NCBI GenBank assembly: GCA_965263165.1
Contig: OZ253584.1
Coordinates: 2,480,001-2,544,000 of the forward strand
DNA: 64,000 bases
DNA from: SAR202-VII-2 sp965263165
Lineage (GTDB): Bacteria > Chloroflexota > Dehalococcoidia > Lucifugimonadales > SAR202-VII-2
Direction: 5' to 3'
Both the position numbers and the translations under genes were made by a program. The stretch's first letter is position 1. Each line of letters starts with the position of its first letter. This document shows positions 41,281 to 50,126 of the stretch, piece by piece. The notes below the pieces were generated by a model, which saw only the letters and a list, made by a program, of their open reading frames with translations, was not told the DNA's origin and searched no databases.

Positions 41281-42225
41281 TTAACGGCGTTCGAAGTGTG
41301 GAATGATCTCGGCGGCAAACTGTTCGAAGTTCGCTACGAGGGTGGGCTGTTCGCAGAGAGGGTTGATGGTGAAGTGCGTGATGCCGGCGGTGGCGAACTC
41401 CTCGATGGTCTCCACGCACTCGCTGAAGGGGCCAAGGATGAGGGTCGCGGGGTCGATGTCCCAGGCGTCGTCGCCGTATCGTTGGGCCATGGCCCTCTCG
41501 GCCTCCTGGAATGCCGCCTGTTTCGTTGGCCCCATGCAGAGGTAGATGTTGCAGGACCATTCCATGGCAGCCGGATCCCGGCCGAGGGAGGCCGCCGCCT
41601 CGCTGATGATGTCCTTGGCCTCAGCGTATGCCTGCGCAGGCATACCGTTAGGGTGAAATCCGTCGGCCCAACGGGCCGTCCGCTCGAGGGGGCGCCTGGC
41701 GAAGCCATTGTTCCACATTGCGCCCGTCCAAATCGGCGGGTTGGGCTGCTGCGCTGGGCGCGGCTGCAACGTCGCGTCGTCCATGTGGTGGAACGCTCCG
41801 TGATGCGTGACGCTCGTTTCGGAGAGCAGCCGCCGGACGAGCTTTAGGCGCTCGTCGGTCAATGACCGGCGGTCTTCCATCCGAACGCCCTCCACCTCCA
41901 TGTCCTTGGGGAACATGCCGCCCGACCCCACGCCGAGCACAACGCGCCCTTCGGAAAGGACATCGAGGGAGGCGACGGCCTTGGCCAACTGGTATGGGCT
42001 GCGGAAGGGGAGGACGAGGACGCCAGTGCCCAGCCGCATCCGGCGGGTGCGCTGGGCCACGGCCGACAGCAGGACCAGAGGGTCGAGCACCGGCAGGGTT
42101 TCGATATCCGGGACGAAGAAGGAGCGGTAACCTAGGCCTTCCATCCTTTCGGCGAAGTCCAGTGGGTTTTCCATGCCGGCCATGGCAATGCCGTTGTATT
42201 GAACGCCGAATTGGATTGTTGACAT
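41281..42225 (-). CDS. LLM-class oxidoreductase, probably F420-dependent type
   Basis: 314 residues: FGVQYNGIAMAG, GTGVLVLPFRSPYQLAKAVA, LDVLSEGRVVLGVGSG and GFHPNGMPAQAY match the F420-type LLM subfamily. The ATG at 42225 has AGG seven bases upstream; a GTG two codons earlier is the alternative. Upstream of the luciferase-like gene on one transcript. The IS1182-type element begins 41 bases before the start codon, so the native promoter may have been displaced. Confidence 0.85.
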   Translation of the reverse strand: MSTIQFGVQYNGIAMAGMENPLDFAERMEGLGYRSFFVPDIETLPVLDPLVLLSAVAQRTRRMRLGTGVLVLPFRSPYQLAKAVASLDVLSEGRVVLGVGSGGMFPKDMEVEGVRMEDRRSLTDERLKLVRRLLSETSVTHHGAFHHMDDATLQPRPAQQPNPPIWTGAMWNNGFARRPLERTARWADGFHPNGMPAQAYAEAKDIISEAAASLGRDPAAMEWSCNIYLCMGPTKQAAFQEAERAMAQRYGDDAWDIDPATLILGPFSECVETIEEFATAGITHFTINPLCEQPTLVANFEQFAAEIIPHFERR

Positions 42226-42266
42226 ATTCACGCCTCAGCCGGCTGCGGGAAGGGACGCGACCCCTA

Positions 42267-43924
42267 GAGCCTGTCTCACAAGAGAGCGAAGGTCTCGATG
42301 TGCGCGGGTCTGTGCAGGACTGGTGTGTGGGTTGGACAGGCGAGCAGGGTATCCGAGGGTGAGGGCCACAGGCTGAGGGCCCGGCTGAGTGCCCGGCCAC
42401 GACGGGTGAGGCCGAAGAAGGACCGCCTCCAGGCCTTCTGCAGGGTGCGAAGGTTGAACGCCACCGCCAGCAGCGACCACTCGCTGCGGACGGCCTCGAT
42501 CCCGCGCAACAGGAAGCGGCGCGCCCCCTGTTGCTCCTTCACGATGCCGAACACCGGCTCCACGAGCTGTTTGCGCAGGCGGTAGGCGGCCCGGGTCTCC
42601 GGCGTCTCCATCCAGTGGCGGTGGGACTGGAGCGCAGCATCGTGGAGCGATACCTCGATCCGGCGACCTTTCTTGATCGTCGTGCAGAGGCCGAAGGCGG
42701 GACAGGCGCGGCATGTGGCCCCGCTGGCCTGGTAGAGGCGGACGGGTGCATGACCCGTCTTTGTTTTGCTGCGGCGGAAGGTGAGGTAGCGGCCCTCGGG
42801 GCACTGGTAGCGGTCGGCGGCGGGGTCGTAGGTGAAGTGGCGGTAATGGTAGGGATGGGCGGTGTGGGAACGGGGTTCGGGCATGGCCACCGGTGTATCG
42901 TGTAACGCGCACGCCGCTAGGTTGGCCCCGGAGAAGTACCCGGCGTCGGCCAAGGTAAGCGCCGGAGTCCGTTCGGCGGACTCGGCCGCAGCGGCGATGA
43001 GGGGCAGCAGTTGCGCGTTGTCCGCTTGGTCCTGGGTCACCTCCGCAGCGGTGATCAACAGCCCGCCGCCGGCGCCGTCGCCATGGCTCACTGGGACGGC
43101 CATGGCTTGGGCGTTGTACCCGGTGACGTAGGCGCCGCGGCTGCGCATGAGCCGCGCCTCCGGGTCGGTCAGGTTGGCGTGGCGGGGCCCCTCTTCCTCC
43201 ATCTCCCGTCTCGCGGCCAACACGCGCTTGCGCCGCTGCTCGGCTTTGCGCAGTTCGGGCGGCAGGCGCGGCGGGGCCAAGTCGTCCCTGCGCTCGTTCT
43301 GCGCTTCCAAGTCGGCGATGGCCTGGGCCGTGCGCTCCAAGAGCCGCTCCAGCTCCTGGGCGTCGTAGGTCCGCGACGGCGACGCGTTGGCCTGCACCTT
43401 CGTGCCATCCACGGCCTGTACCGCCCAGTCGATCAGGTCGAGGCGGACGGCGGCTCGCACCGTTAGCCGCAGCAGTCCCCGGAGCTTGACGCGATGGGCC
43501 TTGTAGAATCGCCAGAGGGTGTTGTGGTCCGGGCGCTGCCAGCCGGTCAGCCAGAGGAAGGGAATCTGGTCCCGGCAGCTCGCTTCCAGCTTGCGCGACG
43601 AGCGTACTCCCGTCATGAACCCATACAGCCAAATGCTCAGCAGCGAGCGGGGGTGATAGGCGGGGGCGCCCAGCGCCTCGCCCTCCATATTGACGCCGAA
43701 TCCGGCCCATTCCTCCTTCGTCAGTCCGTCGACGAAGCTCGCAACAAAGCGCACAGGGTGATCGTCGGGGAGCAGATCGTCTAGAGAGGGGGGCAAGAGC
43801 CAAGCTTGCTCTCGGTCCATCGGTCGCCACGTCATAGGCCCCTCCAACCAGCACGCGTTGAGGACAGTCTATCCACTAGCGCCCGCTCCTCACTAGGGGC
43901 GCCGGCTACTTTTGAGACAGGCTC
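42267..43924. mobile_element. Complete IS1182-family insertion sequence
   Basis: 1658 bp with terminal inverted repeats GAGCCTGTCTCA-c-AAG (42267-42282) and GAGCCTGTCTCA-a-AAG read inward from 43924. A four-base target duplication CCTA is present (42263-42266 and 43925-43928). It contains one intact transposase gene, so it may still be active. Inserted upstream of two LLM genes. Confidence 0.9.
42276..43835 (-). CDS. IS1182-family transposase
   Basis: 519 residues of DDE type. N-terminus LPPSLDDLLPDDHPVRFVAS is typical of IS1182. Catalytic residues are the Asp in VQAVDGTKVQANAS, the Asp in LTLADAGYFSG and the Glu in RKQLVEPVFGIVKEQQ. Between them is a Cys cluster (CRACPAFGLCTT). The ATG at 43835 follows GGAGGGG. 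The stop codon lies inside the left terminal repeat. The frame is intact. Confidence 0.93.
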   Translation of the reverse strand: MTWRPMDREQAWLLPPSLDDLLPDDHPVRFVASFVDGLTKEEWAGFGVNMEGEALGAPAYHPRSLLSIWLYGFMTGVRSSRKLEASCRDQIPFLWLTGWQRPDHNTLWRFYKAHRVKLRGLLRLTVRAAVRLDLIDWAVQAVDGTKVQANASPSRTYDAQELERLLERTAQAIADLEAQNERRDDLAPPRLPPELRKAEQRRKRVLAARREMEEEGPRHANLTDPEARLMRSRGAYVTGYNAQAMAVPVSHGDGAGGGLLITAAEVTQDQADNAQLLPLIAAAAESAERTPALTLADAGYFSGANLAACALHDTPVAMPEPRSHTAHPYHYRHFTYDPAADRYQCPEGRYLTFRRSKTKTGHAPVRLYQASGATCRACPAFGLCTTIKKGRRIEVSLHDAALQSHRHWMETPETRAAYRLRKQLVEPVFGIVKEQQGARRFLLRGIEAVRSEWSLLAVAFNLRTLQKAWRRSFFGLTRRGRALSRALSLWPSPSDTLLACPTHTPVLHRPAHIETFALL

Positions 43925-43995
43925 CCTATCCTAACCTTCCCGTGGCTGTGGGGGAAGGGACGCCCGGTAACAACCTTGCCGGGAAGCATGTCTAG

Positions 43996-44348
43996 AGCCT
44001 GTTCACGCTAATACACTGAATTGCATTGTCAACAGAGGATCGTACAACGACACATACGCCTGCACCGTCAAGTATGGCGCTGTCGTCTCGCCGAGCGGGG
44101 TGCAGGGGGCGCAGCCCCCGCCGGGGGTACAGCGAGTCCCCCTGTCCTGGAAAACGTCGGAGGGCGGAGTGGGCGGGATAGCGGCGCAGGCCAAGAAAGA
44201 CCATCCGTCCAGGTAGGGCCCGGGCAACCCAAGGTTCCCGCCGTCTATAGCCCAACCCGTTTTCATCAACCTTCTGTGGATGTGGCCTGACAAGGCCACC
44301 GTCCTTCCGGCCAAGGCCGGTAATCCAGCCCGCTAGTGTGAACAGGCC
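43996..44348. mobile_element. MITE B, copy 2 (353 bp, CTAG target duplication)
   Basis: Bounded by CTAG at 43992-43995 and 44349-44352. Termini are AGCCTGTTCACGC and the complement of GTGTGAACAGGCC. The central GCAGGGGGCGCAGCCCCCG and GGAAAACGTCGGAGGGCGG blocks are shared with copy 1; an extra 60 bases lie near the right end. No gene. Its right CTAG forms the stop of the dehydrogenase gene beyond. A C-type motif (43928-43962) lies between it and the IS. Confidence 0.78.
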
Positions 44349-45422
44349 CTAGCCCAGCAGGTCCCTTTCCCCGAACCGCTCGAGCCAGCGGGGGATGACA
44401 TCCAGATTGAAGACGTTGTCGTGGACGCGGCCGCGGAGGGCGCTGAGGACGGCAGCGGTGGCCCAAGCGATGCCTGGGCCGAGGTGGCCGCTGGAGGAGT
44501 CCTGATTCGCGGAGACCATGTGCGGCGACAGGAGGACATTATCGCCCATTTTGAGGAGCGGGTTGCCGGGATGCGGCGACTCCTCTTCCATGACGTCCAG
44601 GGAGGCGGCAGCGATGACGCCCTCGTCGAGGGATTGGATGAGGGCCGCCTCGTCGACGACGGGGCCGCGGGAAGTGTTGATGAGGACGGCAGAGGGCTTC
44701 ATCTTCCGCATCTCGGCGAGGCCGAGCATGTGGTGGGTCTCGGGCGTCAACGTAACGTGGAACGACAGGACGTCGGACTGGCGCAGGACGGTGTCATAGT
44801 CGACGCGTTCCACGCCAAGCTTGGCGAAGCGTTCGTCGGGGAGGTAGGGGTCGCAGGCAATGAGGCGTGCCTTCCAGGGGGACAGTAGATGGGCGAATCG
44901 GCTGCCGACGCGGCCCAGCCCGACGATGCCGATGGTGATGCCGCCGTAGCCGTCGCCGCGGGCGCCTACGTAGGTGCCCATCAGGTCGTCGCGGCGCCAC
45001 CCGCCGCTCTTGACGGACCTGTCCCGCTGCGGGGTTTTCTTCAGGATGTTGAGCATCATGCCCACGGCGCTCTCGGCGACGCCGCCCCAGTTGGCTTCCG
45101 TGGGAGCGTGGGTAACGAGGATGCCCAACTCGGTTGCGGCGTCAACGTCCACGTCGTCAACCCCAATGGTGTACTTGGCGACGATGCGCAGCGTTTCCGA
45201 CGCCTCCATGATCCTGCGGGTTATCGGGGTGCTGCGAATGGACGTGCCGATGAGGGCGTCGGCCCCTTGGGCCATCTCGAGCATTTCCTCTTCGTTGCTG
45301 CCCTGGGGGGTGAGCCAGGCGTTCTTACCGAACGCGAGCTGACATCCGGCGGCCTCCAGCATGCGATGGGACTCGCCGCTGTTGTCTGCCGGAGCGAACA
45401 CGAAGACCTTCGCTGTTGGCAT
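44349..45422 (-). CDS. D-isomer 2-hydroxyacid dehydrogenase (phosphoglycerate-dehydrogenase-like)
   Basis: 357 residues. The NAD-binding Rossmann motif GIVGLGRVGSRFA is near residue 165. The catalytic Arg is in INTSRGPVVDEAAL, and the closing His in VLLSPHMV. The N-terminal VAKYTIGVDDVDVDAATELG block is typical of this family. Reduces a 2-oxo acid or oxidises a D-2-hydroxy acid; exact substrate unknown. The TAG stop is part of the CTAG duplicated by MITE B. The ATG at 45422 is preceded by GGAGG. Confidence 0.88.
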   Translation of the reverse strand: MPTAKVFVFAPADNSGESHRMLEAAGCQLAFGKNAWLTPQGSNEEEMLEMAQGADALIGTSIRSTPITRRIMEASETLRIVAKYTIGVDDVDVDAATELGILVTHAPTEANWGGVAESAVGMMLNILKKTPQRDRSVKSGGWRRDDLMGTYVGARGDGYGGITIGIVGLGRVGSRFAHLLSPWKARLIACDPYLPDERFAKLGVERVDYDTVLRQSDVLSFHVTLTPETHHMLGLAEMRKMKPSAVLINTSRGPVVDEAALIQSLDEGVIAAASLDVMEEESPHPGNPLLKMGDNVLLSPHMVSANQDSSSGHLGPGIAWATAAVLSALRGRVHDNVFNLDVIPRWLERFGERDLLG

Positions 45423-45674
45423 TGCTGAACCTCCGCCTGGTGAAGCGCATGGAAAGGCCCGCTGGCGGTTCGCATTTCACACCATTCCGGCGGTGGGCGT
45501 CAACGATGGATGGGGTCGGGGGGCCTTGGCCCACGGTTGGCGAGTGGGATTCCAGGGCAGGGCGGCCCGCGTTGACATGGTGGCGCTCGCAGACTACTTT
45601 AGACCGACGCTTCCAGTCATGGCTTGGCAAGCGCGCCGCAAGAGACGATGTTCCCTCCTTCCCGGTAACATGCA

Positions 45675-47681
45675 ATGCTCAGGGCGAGACACGGCTTTGC
45701 CGTTGGGCTTTCTGTCGTCTTCATTGGCCTGTTCATAGGCTCAATGTTGCTCCTGCGAGCCAACGCAACGCTGCTGTCGCCTGACTTCATCAACGAACAG
45801 CTTCGTCAGGCTGACTTCTTCACCTTCCTCTACGATGACGTGGCCCCGCTCGCGGCTGAAGAGCAAATCCAAGAAGCGGAAGACCTACCATTCGGCGTCC
45901 AAGCGGACTCCACGGCTATCATCGCGAGCGCCAGGGATATCTTTCCTCCCGAGTGGCTCCAAGCCAACGTGGAGCTCGTCGTCAGCGAGGTATTGCCCTA
46001 CGTCGGCGGCCGTACGGACGACTTTGCATTCGCCATACCTGTCAAGGAACGGCTCTTGGGCTCCACCGACGCCATCAAAGTTCTGGCGAGGAGCTCCGGC
46101 GTCTACGAAATCACGGCCAGTCAAGCGTTTGAAGACAAGGCTGACCAAGCGCTTGAGGAGTTCGGCCAACTTCCGCTGGGCGTCACTCTCCAGGGCGAAG
46201 ACTTGGCTTGGACCGCCCAGCAGATTGCGCCTCCGGATTGGCTTGAGGGTCAACTAGAGGGGGCATTGGACGAGGTGTTGGCCTACATGACCCACGAGTC
46301 CACTGACCTCAGTATCACGATTCCCTTGGCGGACAGGCTGCGCGGCGCCGAGCCGGCGGTGAAGGGACTCCTGGAGCGGGCAGAAGCCTATGACAGCATG
46401 GCGAATGAGGTGGCCCGCGAGACTGTGGAGAAGCACATCGACCGAGTGACGCTCTTGCCTATTGGCGTTGCCATCGAGTCGCAGGAAGTCATCGACGCGG
46501 TCAGGTTGGCTGTGCCCCCGGAGTGGATCCAAGAGCAGGTAGAAGCGTCGCTGGACGAATTCGTAGCCTATGCGGCCGGGGACGTGGATTCCTTTGCCAT
46601 CACGGCGCCTCTGGCCGAGCGCACCGAGATCGCTCTCCAGGAGCTGACGGACTTGGCGGACCGGAAGCTGGCGGAAACCTTCGCCGCGTATCCAGCGTGC
46701 TCCGTCACCCAGGCGGTGGACATTGCGGCGGGCCTCCAGCAGGGGACGTTGCCCTCTTGCCAAATACCGGCGTTTAGCCTTGAGGAAGTGACGGTCGCCC
46801 TGGGGATGCTGCTAGACACAGGGTTGACCTGGGAAGGTTTGGAGAGCGCCGCCGGTTTCAGCCTTGCGATTCTACGGGATGGCGTTGCGGTGGACGCCAT
46901 CGCTGAGGCGTTCAACACCGACGTGGAGGGCCTGATACGGGACTCCATCGGCCAAGGTCTCCCGGATGTCTATACTTTTACGGACGCAGACCTCAAAGCA
47001 TTCTTTACGCCAGATACGACGGAAGCCTTCGACTCGTTCCGGGAGACCGTCGCCGGTGGGGTTGTCATTGATGAGAACTTTCTCCGCAGGGAACTGAGCG
47101 GGGAGGAGTTCCGCCAGCTTCAGGATTTCCGGGAAGTCCTTCGCGACGGCATCTCCTATTCGTCGGCCGAGCTTCGAGAAGATTTCGCGGAGGAAGACCC
47201 CCAGGTGCTGGACAGCCTCGATGGGGCGCGGTCGGTGTTGAACACATTCGACAACTTCAAGTTCGTCGTATACGTAGTTTGGGTCATATTGCTGGCGGGT
47301 GTTGGGTTCCTGGGCGGACGGCGATGGTGGACCCGGCTGGCGTGGGCGGCCCTTCCACTGGCCGTCGCTGGGCTTTTGCTCTTCATAACCGCCGGCTTCC
47401 TCTACGGCTCCCTTGCGGAGCCGGTGTTGGACCAGAGCCTGGTACAACTCAAAGAAGGTCAAGACCCCGAAGGCGTAGAGGTGGTTCTGACGGAGAAGGC
47501 CTTCGATATGGGCAAGACCGCCGTGCGGGGGTTCTTCTCGGGGGTCAAGACCCAGGCGTTAATCTTCGCCTTCACCGGTTTCGTCTTGTTCATCGGCGCC
47601 GTCCTGTGGGGCGCGGTTGTAGGTCCCAGACGGCAAGCCGCTCTGGGATTGCCTAACAAGACTCCGCGTCCTCAAGGGTGA
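45675..47681 (+). CDS. Membrane protein with three extracytoplasmic repeats
   Basis: 668 residues, not a family I recognise. An N-terminal transmembrane anchor (about 8-28) is followed by a long extracytoplasmic region and three C-terminal membrane helices (about 535-555, 562-585, 630-655). The outer region holds three repeats of about 95 residues. Each has a (F/L)P(F/L/I)GV motif, then PP(E/D)W(L/I)xxxxE, then a Y...D-(F/L)-x-I-x-x-P motif near PLxER. A fourth, Cys-containing part follows (ACSVTQ, LPSCQIP). It precedes the CoA-transferase genes by three bases, but the products look unrelated. Perhaps a cell-surface or envelope protein. Confidence 0.65.
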   Translation: MLRARHGFAVGLSVVFIGLFIGSMLLLRANATLLSPDFINEQLRQADFFTFLYDDVAPLAAEEQIQEAEDLPFGVQADSTAIIASARDIFPPEWLQANVELVVSEVLPYVGGRTDDFAFAIPVKERLLGSTDAIKVLARSSGVYEITASQAFEDKADQALEEFGQLPLGVTLQGEDLAWTAQQIAPPDWLEGQLEGALDEVLAYMTHESTDLSITIPLADRLRGAEPAVKGLLERAEAYDSMANEVARETVEKHIDRVTLLPIGVAIESQEVIDAVRLAVPPEWIQEQVEASLDEFVAYAAGDVDSFAITAPLAERTEIALQELTDLADRKLAETFAAYPACSVTQAVDIAAGLQQGTLPSCQIPAFSLEEVTVALGMLLDTGLTWEGLESAAGFSLAILRDGVAVDAIAEAFNTDVEGLIRDSIGQGLPDVYTFTDADLKAFFTPDTTEAFDSFRETVAGGVVIDENFLRRELSGEEFRQLQDFREVLRDGISYSSAELREDFAEEDPQVLDSLDGARSVLNTFDNFKFVVYVVWVILLAGVGFLGGRRWWTRLAWAALPLAVAGLLLFITAGFLYGSLAEPVLDQSLVQLKEGQDPEGVEVVLTEKAFDMGKTAVRGFFSGVKTQALIFAFTGFVLFIGAVLWGAVVGPRRQAALGLPNKTPRPQG

Positions 47682-47684
47682 CGC

Positions 47685-48911
47685 GTGCTCTCGCGCTACT
47701 GCGTCATTGACATGGCCGACGACCGCGGGATCTTCTGCGGCCGCGTCTTGGGAGACCTTGGCGCCGACGTGATCAAGGTCGAACCGCCCTGGGGTGACCC
47801 CGCCAGGCGCCAGGGCCCATTCTTCCAAGACGACCCGGGGCCGGAGAACAGCCTGTTCTGGCAGGCCTACGCCTGCAACAAGCGAGGCGTGACCCTCGAT
47901 ATCGAGCAGGAACCTGGGCGGGAGCTACTCCTGAAGGCCATGGGCGCCGCCGACTTTTTCATCGAGTCGTTCCGGCCCGGCTACCTCGCTGGCCTTGGGC
48001 TTGGATACGAGGAGCTGCACCGGGCGAATCCCCGCCTGATCTACGTGTCCATTACGCCCTTCGGGCAGAATGGGCCTTACAGCGGCCTGGCCGCTACGGA
48101 CCTGACGGGCGCGGCTATGGGCGGGTTCATGCACCTGACCGGCAATGCGGACAGGCCGCCGCTGAGGGTCAGCATCCCCCAGTTCTGGCTGCTGGGGGGC
48201 GCAGCGGGAGCGGCGGCGGCGATGATTGCCTTCCAGCAGCGCGTGCAGACGGGGCGGGGCCAACATGCCGACGTGTCGTGCCAGCAGGCAATGTCCCGGA
48301 CGCTGGCTCACGCGCCCCAGTTCTGGTACATGGAGGGGACCGTGCTGGAGCGCAGCGGGCCGTTCCGTCAGGTCGGTGGGGGCAAGAAGATGCGGGTCAA
48401 TTGGGAGTGCGCCGACGGCTACGTGAACTTTCTGCAGCCGGGCGGGAAGACCGGAGGCCGGACGATGGTGGCGTTGTGTCTCTGGATGGAGGAGGAGGGA
48501 TTCGGGGAGCCTGCGCTGAGCGAGGCGGACTTCGGGGAGTTCGGGTTCGGACAGGCGCCCGACGCGCTCATGGAGGTAATGGACAAGGCCCTGAGCCTCT
48601 TCTTCCGATCGAAGAGCAAACGCTATCTGTCGGCGGAGGCCCTGAAAAGGCGCATCCTGCTGTTTCCGGTCAACGACCCGGCTGACGTGCTGGAGTATCC
48701 ACAGCTTGCGGCCCGCGGCTTCTTTCGCCAAGTGGAGGGCCCCGACGGCGCTCCGATGACAACCCTAGGGCCCTGGGCGCGGTCCAGCGCCGGGGCCATG
48801 GATGGCACCAGGAGAGCGCCCAGGCTTGGCGAGCACAACGAGGAGGTGTACGGGTCGCTGGGACTGACGGCCGCCGACCTCGACGGCCTGCGCGGGCGGG
48901 GAGTGATTTAG
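47685..48911 (+). CDS. CaiB/BaiF-family CoA-transferase subunit lacking the catalytic Asp
   Basis: 408 residues of the class III CoA-transferase fold: GRVLGDLGADVIKVEPPWGD at the N-terminus and ITPFGQNGPYSGLAATDLTG centrally. In this family the active-site Asp lies in a segment like GVPIADLTAG. Here the matching stretch reads SIPQFWLLGG, so Trp replaces Asp. The next gene, four bases on, encodes a second member that keeps the Asp. This suggests a heteromeric enzyme such as the BbsE/BbsF arrangement, with this subunit structural or substrate-binding. Start GTG. Confidence 0.8.
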   Translation: MLSRYCVIDMADDRGIFCGRVLGDLGADVIKVEPPWGDPARRQGPFFQDDPGPENSLFWQAYACNKRGVTLDIEQEPGRELLLKAMGAADFFIESFRPGYLAGLGLGYEELHRANPRLIYVSITPFGQNGPYSGLAATDLTGAAMGGFMHLTGNADRPPLRVSIPQFWLLGGAAGAAAAMIAFQQRVQTGRGQHADVSCQQAMSRTLAHAPQFWYMEGTVLERSGPFRQVGGGKKMRVNWECADGYVNFLQPGGKTGGRTMVALCLWMEEEGFGEPALSEADFGEFGFGQAPDALMEVMDKALSLFFRSKSKRYLSAEALKRRILLFPVNDPADVLEYPQLAARGFFRQVEGPDGAPMTTLGPWARSSAGAMDGTRRAPRLGEHNEEVYGSLGLTAADLDGLRGRGVI

Positions 48912-48914
48912 GGG

Positions 48915-50126
48915 ATGGCAGGGGCATTCGAGGGACTGAACGTGCTCGACTTCTGCTGGGTGGCCGTGGGCCCGATGACGACGCGGTACTTCAGCGATTT
49001 CGGGGCGACGGTGGTGCGGGTCGAGTCCCGGCATCGGCCCGACGTCATCCGCAGTGGCTTGCCGTTCGCCGGGGGCCGCCCGGGGGTCAATCGCAGCGGG
49101 TATTGGGTCAACTACAACGGCGGGAAGCTCAGCCTCACCCTGAACATGACCCATCCAGCAGCGAGGGAGGTGGCGTTTGAGCTGGCGACGTCGTGGGCGG
49201 ACGTGGTGGCTGAGAACTTCACGCCGGGGGCGATGGAGCGGTGGGGGCTCGGCTACGAGGATATTTCTCAGGTGAACCCGGGGGTGGTGATGTTCAGCGC
49301 CTCGATGATGGGCCGCGGCGGGCCCTACGAGGCGCAGCCGGGGTTTGGCCCGGTGTTGACCGCCATCTCGGGCCATACCCATTACACCGGCTGGCCCGAC
49401 AGGGCACCGGTGAGTCCCTACGGCGCCTACACGGACTTCGTGATTCCCCACGTGGCGGTGGCGGCCATAACGGCCGCCCTGGAGACGAGGAGGGAGACGG
49501 GCATGGGGCAGCATTTGGACATGTCGCAATTGGAGGCGTCGCTGCAATTTCTGGCGCCAGCGATCCTCGACTACACCGCCAACGGCAGGGTGGGGACGAG
49601 AGACGGCAACCGGGATCCGGCAATGGCGCCGCACGGCGTATACCCCTGCCGCGGCGAGGACCGGTGGTGCGCCATCGCCTGCGCCAACGACGAGCAATGG
49701 GCCTCGCTGGCTGGGATCATGGGACATCCGGAACTGGCGCGGGCGCCTCGTTTCGCGGGGCTTGCGGCCAGGAAGGCCAACGAGGATGCTCTGGATGAGG
49801 CCGTGAGGGCGTGGACATCGGGGCTGGAGGCTGAAGAGGTCATGGCCCGGTGCCAGGATGGGGGCGTCGCCGCAGGTCTCGTTCAGAGCTGCGCTGACCT
49901 CTTCGACGACCCTCAGCTCAGGGACCGGGGGCATTTCGCAACTCTTGCTCACCCTGAGATTGGGGCCTACGCCATGGACGGGAACTGCTTCACGCTTTCG
50001 GAGACGCGGCCGGACTATCGGCGGGCGCCGCTTCTGGGGGAGCACACGGAATACGCGCTGCGGCAACTGCTGGGGATGTCGCGGGAGCGCTTCGACCGGC
50101 TGGTGGAGGATGGGGCGCTAGAGTGA
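48915..50126 (+). CDS. CaiB/BaiF-family CoA-transferase subunit with catalytic Asp
   Basis: 403 residues. N-terminal VLDFCWVAVGPMTTRYFSDF replaces the more usual VIDLTxxxAGP; then FSASMMGRGGPY and SPYGAYTDFVIPHVA, whose Asp aligns with the catalytic Asp that carries the CoA-linked anhydride. Coupled to the preceding gene and probably forming one enzyme with it. Transfers CoA between carboxylic acids. Its 3' end overlaps the convergent MFS gene by nine bases. Confidence 0.83.
   Translation: MAGAFEGLNVLDFCWVAVGPMTTRYFSDFGATVVRVESRHRPDVIRSGLPFAGGRPGVNRSGYWVNYNGGKLSLTLNMTHPAAREVAFELATSWADVVAENFTPGAMERWGLGYEDISQVNPGVVMFSASMMGRGGPYEAQPGFGPVLTAISGHTHYTGWPDRAPVSPYGAYTDFVIPHVAVAAITAALETRRETGMGQHLDMSQLEASLQFLAPAILDYTANGRVGTRDGNRDPAMAPHGVYPCRGEDRWCAIACANDEQWASLAGIMGHPELARAPRFAGLAARKANEDALDEAVRAWTSGLEAEEVMARCQDGGVAAGLVQSCADLFDDPQLRDRGHFATLAHPEIGAYAMDGNCFTLSETRPDYRRAPLLGEHTEYALRQLLGMSRERFDRLVEDGALE

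Noticed and set aside
42235..43854. A second long minus-strand frame overlapping the transposase
   Set aside because: Out-of-frame shadow of the IS1182 transposase, whose own frame has all catalytic residues.
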